Positions 24,644 through 32,326 of a stretch of DNA of 64,000 nucleotides are shown piece by piece. The position numbers and the translations under genes are program-made. The stretch comes from ZC4RG20 sp036381515 (GTDB lineage: Bacteria; Pseudomonadota; Gammaproteobacteria; Steroidobacterales; Rariloculaceae): assembly GCA_036381515.1 (NCBI GenBank), contig DASVCR010000052.1, positions 19,678 through 83,677 on the forward strand, written 5' to 3'. The notes beneath the pieces are model-generated. The model ran no database searches. It was not told where the DNA came from and worked only from the letters and a program-made list of their open reading frames with translations. Each line of letters starts with the position of its first letter. Within the stretch, counting starts at the first letter, position 1.

Positions 24644-26321
24644 GAATCGGATTCCTCCCCTGTGTCGTCGCTTGCGTCCGCGCGGCCGAGCCGCGCGGAT
24701 CTCGGCCTGTGCCGCGCTGCTCGCGCTCGTCTTCTCGACCGTCTCGCTGGCGGACGAGGCGCTGCGCGCGCGCGTCGAAGCGCTCGCGGTCGAGCCGCGC
24801 ATCGACGGCGTCGCGGTGGCCGACCCGTGGTTCCTGATTCGATTCTATGAGCGACGGCAGTTTAGCCCCGCGTGGGAATCCCGCGCAAAGCGTGACGCGC
24901 TGCTTCGCGCGCTCGAGCGCAGCGTCGAGCATGGCCTCGACCCGGACGACTATCACGTCGGGCTGCTGCGCGCGCACGCCGCGGAAACGAACGGCGAGGA
25001 CCCGAAGGCCGCGGCGATTCATTTCGAGCTGCTCGCGTCGGACGCGCTCGCGCGCTTCGCGTTCCATCTGCGCTTCGGCAAGGTGAACCCGGAGGCGCTC
25101 GAGCCGAGCTGGAACTTCAGCCGTACGCTCGAGGGCACGGACCCGGTTGCCGTGTTTCAGCGCCTGATCGACGCCGCGGACATCGCGGCGGAGGTCGAGG
25201 CGCTCGCGCCGCAGGAGCCGCGCTACGCGGAGCTCAAGGCGGCGCTCGCGGCCTATCGCGGGATCGAGCGCGCGGGCGGCTGGCCCGAGCTCGAAGGCGG
25301 GCCGACGCTCAAGCCCGGCATGCGGGACGCACGCGTCGCGCGGCTCAGGGAGCGGCTCCGGATCGAAGGGTACGCCGCGGACGCGGGCAGTGATCCTTTG
25401 CTTTTCGACGAAGCGCTCGACGCGGCCGTGCAGACCTTCCAGCGGCTGCACGGCCTCGACGCGGACGGCGCAGTCGGCCCGCGCACGATCGCGGCGCTGA
25501 ACGTGCCGGTCGCGGCGCGCATCGATCAGCTCCGCGTGAACCTCGAGCGGCTGCGCTGGATCTTCCGCGACCTCGAGGAGCGCTACATCATCGCGAACAT
25601 CGCCCGCTTTCAGGTCTCGTTGATCGAGCACGGCGAGCCCGTGTGGACGACGCGCGCGGTCGTCGGCCGTCCGTACCGGCAGACGCCGACGTTTCGCGCG
25701 CAGATGACCTATCTCGTGCTGAACCCGACGTGGACGGTGCCGCCCGGGATCCTGCGGAGCGATCTCCTGCCGGAGCTGCGCCGCGACCCGGAAGCGCTCG
25801 CGCGGCGCAACATGGTCGTCCTCGACACGTCGGGGCGCGTCGTCGATCCGTCCGCCGTCGACTGGAATGCGCCGCAGTTCCCGTACATGCTGCGCCAGGA
25901 GCCGGGTCCCGACAACGCGCTCGGGCGAGTGAAGTTCATGTTCCCGAATCCGCATCACGTCTACATGCACGACACGCCGTCGCGCGAGCTTTTCGCGCGT
26001 GCCGACCGGACGTTCAGCTCGGGCTGCATTCGCCTCGAGCATCCGCTCGAGCTCGCGGAGCTCTTGCTCGCCGAGACCGGGCGCTGGGATCGGGCCGCGA
26101 TCGATGCCGCGCTCGCGACGGGGCAGCCGCGCACGATCGCGCTGCCGCGGCCGCTGACCGTGCTCTTGATCTACGCGACGGCCGTGCCCGAGAACGGCGA
26201 GCTCTTTCTGCTGCCCGACGTCTACACGCGCGACGCGCGCGTGCTCGCCGCGCTCGAGGCGCCGTTCGAGTTCGTGCCTCCGGCGGGCTACGAGGAGGCC
26301 TTGAGCGCGGGCGCGCCTTGA
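24642..26321 (+). CDS. L,D-transpeptidase, YcbB/LdtD type
   Basis: A 559-residue periplasmic enzyme. A signal peptide (1-37, ending TVSLADE) is followed by a scaffold domain ('WFLIRFYERRQFSPAWES', 'GLDPDDYHV'), a peptidoglycan-binding domain (about 225-285, 'LKPGMRDARVARLRERLRIEGY', 'AVQTFQRLHGLDADGAVGPRTIAALN'), and the YkuD catalytic domain (about 310-480) with 'HDTPSRELFARADRTFSSGCIRLEHP', catalytic Cys near residue 462. It makes 3-3 cross-links in peptidoglycan and resists most beta-lactams in known members. It pairs naturally with the divergent DUF882 peptidase. The stop (26319-26321) overlaps the TTG start of the next gene. Confidence 0.92.
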   Translation: MNRIPPLCRRLRPRGRAARISACAALLALVFSTVSLADEALRARVEALAVEPRIDGVAVADPWFLIRFYERRQFSPAWESRAKRDALLRALERSVEHGLDPDDYHVGLLRAHAAETNGEDPKAAAIHFELLASDALARFAFHLRFGKVNPEALEPSWNFSRTLEGTDPVAVFQRLIDAADIAAEVEALAPQEPRYAELKAALAAYRGIERAGGWPELEGGPTLKPGMRDARVARLRERLRIEGYAADAGSDPLLFDEALDAAVQTFQRLHGLDADGAVGPRTIAALNVPVAARIDQLRVNLERLRWIFRDLEERYIIANIARFQVSLIEHGEPVWTTRAVVGRPYRQTPTFRAQMTYLVLNPTWTVPPGILRSDLLPELRRDPEALARRNMVVLDTSGRVVDPSAVDWNAPQFPYMLRQEPGPDNALGRVKFMFPNPHHVYMHDTPSRELFARADRTFSSGCIRLEHPLELAELLLAETGRWDRAAIDAALATGQPRTIALPRPLTVLLIYATAVPENGELFLLPDVYTRDARVLAALEAPFEFVPPAGYEEALSAGAP

Positions 26322-27583
26322 AGGGCGAACGTCCGGTTAGGCGGCGCGCGGGGCCCGGCGCCGCGGACGACGACGCGCGGCTCCTCGCCGAGTGCCGCGC
26401 GCGGGCCATCGACCTGCTCAGGAAGAACTCGACGCCGGCCGGCGTGCTCGCCGCATCGCCGAACGCGCAAGCGGAGCGGCGCGGCTACACGGCCGTCTTC
26501 GGGCGCGACGCCGCGATCTGCGCGCTCGGCATGGCGGTCTCCGGCGACCGCGGGCTCGAGCGCGCGGCGGTCGCCGGGCTCGAGACGCTCGCCGCGCATC
26601 AGGCGCCGAACGGACAGCTGCCCAAGTTCGTCGACGTCGACGGCCGCGACGCGGATTTCTGGTACCTCGGCTGCATCGACTCGACGCTGTGGTGGCTGAT
26701 CGCGGTCGAGCATCTCGATCACGCGGGCCGTGCGCGCGGCCTGCTGCGCCGTCATCGACGCCGCGTCGAGCTCGCGCTGCGCTGGCTGCTCGCGCAGGAG
26801 CATCAGCGCTTCTACCTGCTGCAACAGAACGAAGCGAGCGACTGGGCCGACATCATGCCGCGCTCGGGCTTCGTGCTGTACACGAACGCGCTCTGGTACC
26901 GCGTGAAGCGGCTGTTCGGCTTGCCGCACGCCGACGAGACGCGGATGAACTTCAACCAGCTGTTCCATCCGTTCTCGGCGGCGCTGCCGAAGTATCGGCG
27001 CGGCCGGCTGCTCTGCGACTACGCGCTGAAGAAGGCGAAAAACCGGGATCTGTTCCTGAGCTTCGTCAACTTCTCGTTCTTCGGCGAGGAGGGCGACGTC
27101 TTCGGCAATTTGCTTGCGATGCTCGCCGGCGCCGCCGAGCGCGAAGCAGCGCGGCTCGCGCTCGATGCGCTGCTCGCGGCGCGCGTGCACGAGCCGTATC
27201 CGGTCCGTGCCGTCGTGAAGCCGATCCTGCGCACGAGCGCGCTGTGGCGCCCGTACATGGCCCGGCATCGACAGAACTTCGCCTGGCAGTACCACAACGG
27301 CGGCGTCTGGCCGATGGTCGGAGCGTTCTGGGTGTGCGCGCTCGTCCGCGCGGGACATGCCGCGTTCGCGCGTGCCGAGCTCGTGAAGCTCGCGCGTGCG
27401 TGCGCGCTGCGCGGCTGGCGCTTTTCCGAGTGGCTCCATGGGCGGACGCTCAGGCCGCGCGGCATGCCGGGCCAGTCGTGGAGCGCGGCCGGTTTCCTGC
27501 TCGCCGAGCACGTCGTGAACGGCGGCGAGGATCCGCTCGGCCAGATCCCGCGCCCGCTCGCGCGTGGCATAAACCTTGCTTGA
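26318..27583 (+). CDS. Six-hairpin glycosidase-like protein (amylo-alpha-1,6-glucosidase / GH100-like)
   Basis: A 421-residue cytosolic protein of the (alpha/alpha)6-barrel glycosidase type. 'RGYTAVFGRDAAICALGMAVSGD', 'LETLAAHQAPNGQLPKFVD', 'FWYLGCIDSTLWWLIAVEH', 'NEASDWADIMPRSGFVLYTNALWYRVKRL', 'WQYHNGGVWPMVGAFWVCAL' and 'WLHGRTLRPRGMPGQSWSAAGFLLAEH' resemble both glycogen-debranching glucosidase domains and alkaline invertases (GH100). Substrate could be sucrose, trehalose-like or oligoglucan. I use a TTG at 26318 because it overlaps the upstream stop (TTGA) and no later in-frame ATG or GTG precedes the conserved part. The link to the L,D-transpeptidase gene is by position only. Confidence 0.75.
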   Translation: MKGERPVRRRAGPGAADDDARLLAECRARAIDLLRKNSTPAGVLAASPNAQAERRGYTAVFGRDAAICALGMAVSGDRGLERAAVAGLETLAAHQAPNGQLPKFVDVDGRDADFWYLGCIDSTLWWLIAVEHLDHAGRARGLLRRHRRRVELALRWLLAQEHQRFYLLQQNEASDWADIMPRSGFVLYTNALWYRVKRLFGLPHADETRMNFNQLFHPFSAALPKYRRGRLLCDYALKKAKNRDLFLSFVNFSFFGEEGDVFGNLLAMLAGAAEREAARLALDALLAARVHEPYPVRAVVKPILRTSALWRPYMARHRQNFAWQYHNGGVWPMVGAFWVCALVRAGHAAFARAELVKLARACALRGWRFSEWLHGRTLRPRGMPGQSWSAAGFLLAEHVVNGGEDPLGQIPRPLARGINLA

Positions 27584-27615
27584 GGCACGTCGTTTTTCGA
27601 CGACGAGGAGCACCG

Positions 27616-28164
27616 ATGGTGCAAAAGGGAATTCTCGCAGCGCTTTGCAGCATGTCGTTGACCGTTCCTGCATGGGCCGACGAGAACTCCGGCCTCTATC
27701 TCGGCGCGGGGCTCGGCGATTTCTCGACGGAGATCCGCGAGCTCGACGACGTCGATCTCGACTTCGACGAGGACAGCGACGCCTCGAGGATCTTCGCCGG
27801 CTGGCGTTTCAACCGCGTGATCGCCGCCCAGCTCGACTATTTCGATTTCGGGGATTCGTCCGCCGCAACCAACCTGCTCGAGATCGAGGCGGACGCGAAG
27901 GGCGTTGCGCCGTCGCTCGTCGCGACGCTGCCTTTGGGGCCGATCGAGCTGTTCGTCAAAGGCGGATGGCTCTTCTACGATCTCGAGGTCAGCGCGGACG
28001 GCGACGAGATCTTCGACGAGAGCGAGAACGACCCGATGTACGGCGCCGGGATCGGCCTGACGCTGCTCGAGCGGCTCGCTCTGCGCGCCGAGTACGAGGT
28101 CATCGATATCAGCGAGATCGAGGACGCGGAGGCGGTCTGGATCACCGCGGCCTGGCGCTTCTGA
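27616..28164 (+). CDS. Outer-membrane beta-barrel protein
   Basis: A 182-residue protein with a signal peptide (1-22, ending VPAWADE) and alternating strands: 'GLYLGAGLGDFSTEI', 'ASRIFAGWRFNRVIAAQLDYFDFGDS', 'GVAPSLVATLPLGPIELFVKGGWLFYDLEV', 'DPMYGAGIGLTLLERLALRAEYEVIDISEIEDAEAVWITAAWRF'. The final Phe and the 8-strand pattern fit the OmpA/OmpX-like barrel family. Very acidic periplasmic or loop segments (DLDFDEDSD, EIFDESEND) could bind cations. GACGAGGAG before the ATG is a good ribosome site. Function unknown. Confidence 0.82.
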   Translation: MVQKGILAALCSMSLTVPAWADENSGLYLGAGLGDFSTEIRELDDVDLDFDEDSDASRIFAGWRFNRVIAAQLDYFDFGDSSAATNLLEIEADAKGVAPSLVATLPLGPIELFVKGGWLFYDLEVSADGDEIFDESENDPMYGAGIGLTLLERLALRAEYEVIDISEIEDAEAVWITAAWRF

Positions 28165-28267
28165 CCCCACACGCCCTTCCTTGACGCGGCGCGATGGCGC
28201 CGATTAAATCGCCGCGGTCCGGCGCGGCGCACGCACACCCGAGAACGATCACGCGGCGCCCGCGTCC

Positions 28268-28549
28268 GTGGCCGATCAGGTTTGCGCGAGGTTCGAGCAG
28301 ATGCCGGAAATGGGGGCGCCGTCCGAGTGGGCGGCCGTGGGCACGCTTTGCGTCGTTTCGTTTCTTTCGTTCATCGCCGGCGCCGTCTTCCGGCGCTGGC
28401 CTGACAAGGTGCGGGAGTGCTTCGAGTCCCTGGATGGCTCGCTGGCGTTCCTGACGCCCGAAGCGCATCTCGCGCTGATCACGGCGAGCGCGTGGGCGCT
28501 GCATGGCGCATCCGTGGCGGCGTTGGTGGCGGCCGCGCTGCTTTTGTGA
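28268..28549 (+). CDS. Small two-helix membrane protein, unknown
   Basis: A 93-residue protein that I do not recognise, read from a GTG at 28268 (an ATG at 28301 is equally possible). Two hydrophobic helices are visible, 'WAAVGTLCVVSFLSFIAGAVF' and 'ALITASAWALHGASVAALVAAALLL', joined by a charged loop (RRWPDKVRECFESLDGS). The ATG of the pyrimidine-dimer glycosylase gene follows 12 bases after its stop, so it may lead the small operon 28268-31015. Existence as a real gene rests on composition and spacing only. Confidence 0.5.
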   Translation: MADQVCARFEQMPEMGAPSEWAAVGTLCVVSFLSFIAGAVFRRWPDKVRECFESLDGSLAFLTPEAHLALITASAWALHGASVAALVAAALLL

Positions 28550-28561
28550 AAGCCTGCGGGG

Positions 28562-29101
28562 ATGCGGCTCTGGACCCTGCATCCTCGCTACCTCGACCGG
28601 CAAGGGCTCGTCGCGCTCTGGCGTGAGGCGCTGCTCGCCCGCGCGGTGCTGCGCGGGCGCACGCGCGGCTACAGGCGGCATCCGCAGCTCGAGCGCTTCC
28701 GCGCGCATCCGGCGCCGAGGCGCGCGATCAGCGCCTATCTTGCCGTCGTCCACGCCGAGGCGGCGGCGCGCGGCTACCTGTTCGATCGAAGCAAGATCGG
28801 GCCGCTCGGCACGGTCGCCCGGATTCCGGCGACGACCGGGCAGATCGCGCACGAGTGGGCGCACCTGCTCGCGAAGGTGAACGCCAGGAACCCCGAGCAC
28901 GGTGCGCGGCTCGGCGCCGTCGAGCTCCCGGAGTGTCACCCGCTGTTCGTCGCGGTCGCGGGGCCGGTCGAGCCGTGGGAGCGGCGGACCGACGCTATGA
29001 GCCGGCGGGACGCGGCGCGCAGCGATGCCGCGTCGGCGCGGAGGCGCGGGGCTCCGCACGCGGGACCGCCGTCCGTCCGAGTGACGCGCCGCCGCCGATG
29101 A
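28562..29101 (+). CDS. Pyrimidine dimer DNA glycosylase (endonuclease V/DenV-like)
   Basis: A 179-residue protein. 'MRLWTLHPRYLDRQGLVALWREALLARAVL' with 'GYRRHPQLERFRAHPAPRRAISAYLAVVHAEAAARGYLFDRSKI' matches the PF03013 family typified by T4 DenV, which cuts the glycosyl bond of cyclobutane pyrimidine dimers and nicks DNA. In DenV the mature N-terminal residue is the nucleophile. The C-terminal 40 residues are basic and look disordered (SRRDAARSDAASARRRG). Stop and next start overlap (ATGA at 29098-29101), so it is coupled to the membrane-protein gene that follows. Confidence 0.72.
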   Translation: MRLWTLHPRYLDRQGLVALWREALLARAVLRGRTRGYRRHPQLERFRAHPAPRRAISAYLAVVHAEAAARGYLFDRSKIGPLGTVARIPATTGQIAHEWAHLLAKVNARNPEHGARLGAVELPECHPLFVAVAGPVEPWERRTDAMSRRDAARSDAASARRRGAPHAGPPSVRVTRRRR

Positions 29102-29889
29102 CCGTACTCGCGGCCCGCATGCTTGCGCTGCTCGCGCTCGCCGCCGGCGCGTGGCTCGTGCACGTGTTCGGCCGCGTGTTGCCGACGTGGGGCGCGGGGC
29201 TGGTACTCGTCGGGCTCGCCGCGCCGATCACGCTCGGTCTCGCGCGCCGCGGACGGCTGCGCTGCGCCGCGTTTCGCGCCGTATACCTTCGGCCCGACAG
29301 CGCCGTCGGGAGGCGGCTCGGCGGCAGCGTGCTCATCCACGTCCGCGCGGCGCTCGTCGGCGGGCTTCTCGCGCTCGTGCTGTTCTCGGCGCTCGTGCGG
29401 CTCGCGGACGAGGCCGCGTGGGCCGTGCTCGTCGTCGGCGCGCCGGCCGCGGGCGGCGTGTTCGCGCTGTGGCGAAACGGGCTCCGAGGGACGTTCACCG
29501 CGCGCTATCTGCCCGAGGTCGCGTGGCGGCTCACGGTCGCGGTCGCCGGCGTCGCGATGGGCGCCGTGCTCGTCTGGCTCGCGTTCCACCGGCCGTACCC
29601 GGACGTCGGCGGCGTCACGCTCGAGCGGGCCGTCTGGCATTTCGTCGACCAGGAGCGGGCGCGCAGCGCGCCGGTCGAGCTTCTGTTACAACTCGCCGCG
29701 GTCAAGGACGGTGTGAGGCTTTGGATCGCCCAGCAGCTGATGCCCCAGCCGGGGCTTTCCGCCGGCCAGGCCGTCGGCTGGCTGATCGTGCTTGCAGAAG
29801 AAGCCGTCTTCGTATGGTCTTATCTATCATTCCTGTGCCCGGTCGTGATCGAATCGAAGCATGACGAGCGCCGCGACGTTACCGGCTGA
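29098..29889 (+). CDS. Polytopic membrane protein of unknown function
   Basis: A 263-residue protein with about six membrane segments ('MLALLALAAGAWLVHVFGRVLP', 'GLVLVGLAAPITLGLA', 'AALVGGLLALVLFSALVRLA', 'AAWAVLVVGAPAAGGVFAL', 'LTVAVAGVAMGAVLVWLAFH' and 'AVGWLIVLAEEAVFVWSYLSFL'). Between the last two lies a loop with amphipathic 'APVELLLQLAAVKDGVRLWIAQQLMP'. I know no family for it. It overlaps the gene before by four bases and the gene after by 29 bases, so all three are translationally linked. Its partner is most likely the anchored protein at 29861. Confidence 0.7.
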   Translation: MTVLAARMLALLALAAGAWLVHVFGRVLPTWGAGLVLVGLAAPITLGLARRGRLRCAAFRAVYLRPDSAVGRRLGGSVLIHVRAALVGGLLALVLFSALVRLADEAAWAVLVVGAPAAGGVFALWRNGLRGTFTARYLPEVAWRLTVAVAGVAMGAVLVWLAFHRPYPDVGGVTLERAVWHFVDQERARSAPVELLLQLAAVKDGVRLWIAQQLMPQPGLSAGQAVGWLIVLAEEAVFVWSYLSFLCPVVIESKHDERRDVTG

Positions 29890-31015
29890 GAGGCTGTCCC
29901 GAGGCGGGGCAGGCGGGGCCGTGCTCGTCGCGGCCGCCGCGGCCCTTCTGATGTGGCTCGTCACGAACGTCGCGCCGCGCGAATGGCACGTCCCCGAAGC
30001 GGACATCGTCGTCGACGGCGTCCGTTATCGCGCGGGGCCCGACGAGCTTCGCTGGCTCGAGTCCTTCACGGCGGCGCATTTCGACGCCGGCGGGAAGGCC
30101 GCGCGGGCGCTCGTCGCCGACGAGGTCGACGCGGCCCTCGACGGGCTGCTCGACGCGTCGCGGGCACGTCTCCCGGAGTTTCTCGACTGGTATTACTCGC
30201 TGAGCGGCGAATACAGCCGGATCGCAATGGCGGCGCTCGAGGCGGCCGGTCTCGCGGCGCCCGGCTACGTCGCCGAGCGCGCGGCGTCGATCCTGTTGCC
30301 CGAAGACGCGTGGACCGCCCGCCTCGCGGGCCTCGAAAGCACCGCGGCGGCGAGGCTCAGCGCGCATTACCGGGACGTCGAGAGCGCGTGGCGCGCGGAG
30401 GTCGCAATGCGGCTGTCGGCGCGTCGCATACCGGCGCCGCTCGGCCCGGGGGCCGACCGGCGTCCGACTCTCGTCCTAGATGGTCTCGTTCGTGACATCA
30501 TCGCGCGCGAGACCGACGCGCTCGGCTTGCGCGTGTCGCTCAGCACCGCGACGGCGGGCGTCGGCGCGGCGGCCGCGCCGGCCCTCGCGCGGGCAGTCGG
30601 CGCACGCGCGGGCCGCGCCGTCGCGGGCCGTGCGGCCGCGCGCGGCGTCTCGCGGATCGGCGCAGCCGCCGCAGGCGGCGCGGCCGTCTGTGCTCCAGGG
30701 GGCCCGGCCGCCGCCGCGTGCGCATTGCTCGCGGGCGCCGGCGCGTGGCTCGCGACCGACTGGGCGTTGCTCTACGTGGACGAGGCCATGCATCGGGACG
30801 AGCTCGAGCGCGCGCTCGACCTCGCGTTGACGAACCTGCGCGCCGAGCTCGAGCGCGAGCTCGACGCCGCATTCGACGCGGCGATCGCGGCGCACGGTGC
30901 AGCCGTGCAGCGCGAGATCAGCCGGACCTTCGTGCCGGCGGAGGCCGGACGGGACGCGAGCGGCGCATCGACTTCGAGCGGAGACGGCGGCACGGGCCGC
31001 GATTCGGGCGTGTAA
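29861..31015 (+). CDS. Membrane-anchored protein with glycine/alanine-rich hydrophobic core, unknown
   Basis: A 384-residue protein with no family I recognise. It has an N-terminal anchor ('AVLVAAAAALLMWLVTNVA', about 20-38), a helical middle part containing 'LPEFLDWYYSLSGEYSRIAM' (about 107-126), a long Gly/Ala-rich hydrophobic stretch (about 225-305) that could insert into membranes, and a charged helical tail ('DELERALDLALTNLRAELERELDAAFDAAIA') ending in a Ser/Gly-rich tip. The layout recalls proteins that sit in one membrane and reach toward the other. Its start lies inside the end of the preceding membrane-protein gene. Function unknown. Confidence 0.7.
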   Translation: MTSAATLPAERLSRGGAGGAVLVAAAAALLMWLVTNVAPREWHVPEADIVVDGVRYRAGPDELRWLESFTAAHFDAGGKAARALVADEVDAALDGLLDASRARLPEFLDWYYSLSGEYSRIAMAALEAAGLAAPGYVAERAASILLPEDAWTARLAGLESTAAARLSAHYRDVESAWRAEVAMRLSARRIPAPLGPGADRRPTLVLDGLVRDIIARETDALGLRVSLSTATAGVGAAAAPALARAVGARAGRAVAGRAAARGVSRIGAAAAGGAAVCAPGGPAAAACALLAGAGAWLATDWALLYVDEAMHRDELERALDLALTNLRAELERELDAAFDAAIAAHGAAVQREISRTFVPAEAGRDASGASTSSGDGGTGRDSGV

Positions 31016-31038
31016 CGACGACAAGCGAGGAGCGGACG

Positions 31039-32166
31039 ATGATGAGGGGGACGAACGTGGTCGGGGTCGTCGTGCTGGTCGCCGCGTGCGGCGGCGACGA
31101 CGGCGTGCTCGCGCAAAACGGCGCGTTCGACGCCGAGCCGATCGCGCAGTTCGCAGAGCCGTGGGCGATGGAGTTCCTCCCGGACGGACGGCTGCTCGTC
31201 AGCGAGAGGAGAGGGGCGCTGAAGCTCTACTCGCCCGAGGACGGCACGATGGGCGAAATCTCGGGCGTGCCGGAGGTCGCCTACGGCGGGCAGGGCGGTT
31301 TCGGCGACGTCGTGCTCCATCCCGACTTCGCCGAGAACGCGCTCGTTTACCTGAGCTACGCCGAGCGCGGCGAGCAGGGCACGAGCGGGGCCGCCGTCGC
31401 GCGGGCGCGGCTCGTGCTCGACGACGCAGGCGGCGGCGCGCTCGAGGACCTCGAGGTGATCTGGCGCCAGGTGCCGAAGGTATCCGGCAACGGCCACTAT
31501 GGTCACCGGATCGCGTTCGGCGACGGGTATCTGTGGATCAGCTCCGGCGAGCGGCAGAAGTTCGATCCCGCGCAGGACATGGCGTCCAATCTCGGCAAGA
31601 TCGTGCGCTTGAACGACGACGGCTCCGTGCCCGCGGATAACCCGTTCGCCGAGCGCGGCGGCGTCACCGCCCAGATCTGGTCGCTCGGCCACCGCAACCC
31701 GCTCGGTCTCGCCTTCGACGGACAGGGGCGGCTCTGGAACGTCGAGATGGGGCCGCGCGGCGGCGACGAGCTGAACTTCGTCCGGCGCGGCGCGAACTAC
31801 GGCTATCCGATCGTCTCGAACGGCGACCACTACTCGGGCGAGACGATCCCGGACCACGACACGCGGCCGGAATTCGCGGCGCCCGCCGCGTTCTGGAATC
31901 CGGTGATCTCGCCGTCGAGCCTGATGTTCTATTCGGGGAACGAGTTCCCCGAGTGGCAGGGCGACGCGTTCATCGGCGGCCTGTCGTCGGAGTCGCTCGT
32001 GCGCGTCGAGATCGACGGCGAGACGGCGCGCGAGGCCGAGCGCTTCGCGATGGGCCAGCGGATCCGCGCGGTCGAGCAGGGACCGGACGGCGCGATCTGG
32101 GTGCTCGAGGATCAGCGCCGGGGGGCCGGCGGCCGGCTGCTCAGGCTGACCGCGCCGACGCGCTGA
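31039..32166 (+). CDS. PQQ-dependent sugar (aldose) dehydrogenase, lipoprotein
   Basis: A 375-residue exported protein with a short lipoprotein signal ending in 'LVAAC'. The propeller motifs 'PWAMEFLPDGRLLVSER', 'GGQGGFGDVVLHPDFAENALVYLSYAE', 'YGHRIAFGDGYLWISSGERQKFDPAQDMASNLGKIVRLNDDG', 'SLGHRNPLGLAFDGQGRLWNVEMGPRGGDELNFVRRGANYGYP' and 'RIRAVEQGPDGAIWVLED' match the soluble aldose sugar dehydrogenase (YliI-like) group, which oxidises sugar aldehydes with PQQ and Ca. A good ribosome site (CGAGGAGCGG) precedes the ATG. The stop codon is the first bases of a 15-base tandem repeat (32164-32208). It is the second PQQ-type dehydrogenase in the window. Confidence 0.92.
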   Translation: MMRGTNVVGVVVLVAACGGDDGVLAQNGAFDAEPIAQFAEPWAMEFLPDGRLLVSERRGALKLYSPEDGTMGEISGVPEVAYGGQGGFGDVVLHPDFAENALVYLSYAERGEQGTSGAAVARARLVLDDAGGGALEDLEVIWRQVPKVSGNGHYGHRIAFGDGYLWISSGERQKFDPAQDMASNLGKIVRLNDDGSVPADNPFAERGGVTAQIWSLGHRNPLGLAFDGQGRLWNVEMGPRGGDELNFVRRGANYGYPIVSNGDHYSGETIPDHDTRPEFAAPAAFWNPVISPSSLMFYSGNEFPEWQGDAFIGGLSSESLVRVEIDGETAREAERFAMGQRIRAVEQGPDGAIWVLEDQRRGAGGRLLRLTAPTR

Positions 32167-32326
32167 CTATTCGGGGTCTGACTATGCGGGGTCTGACTAT
32201 TCGGGGTCAGAGCCCGATTTCGGGCCCGTCGTCGTGTCAGACACCATTTTCGGGGTCAGAGCCCATTTTCACTGAGTTAGCCTCAAGCTGGCAGGGTGCG
32301 TGACGAAAATGGGCTCTGACCCCGAG
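32164..32326. repeat. Repeat cluster: 15-base tandem repeats, GTGTCAGACAC core and a GGGGTCAGAGCCC inverted repeat
   Basis: Three tandem units of TGACTATTCGGGGTC (second with one change) cover 32164-32208. A GTGTCAGACAC core follows at 32233-32243. Then CGGGGTCAGAGCCCATTTTC at 32251-32270 is perfectly complementary, 20 of 20, to 32305-32324, across 34 bases. The cluster separates two convergent genes: it begins with the stop of the sugar dehydrogenase and ends two bases before the stop of the hotdog gene, so it could end both transcripts. The cores relate to the palindromes at 10809, 48515 and 50531. Confidence 0.8.
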
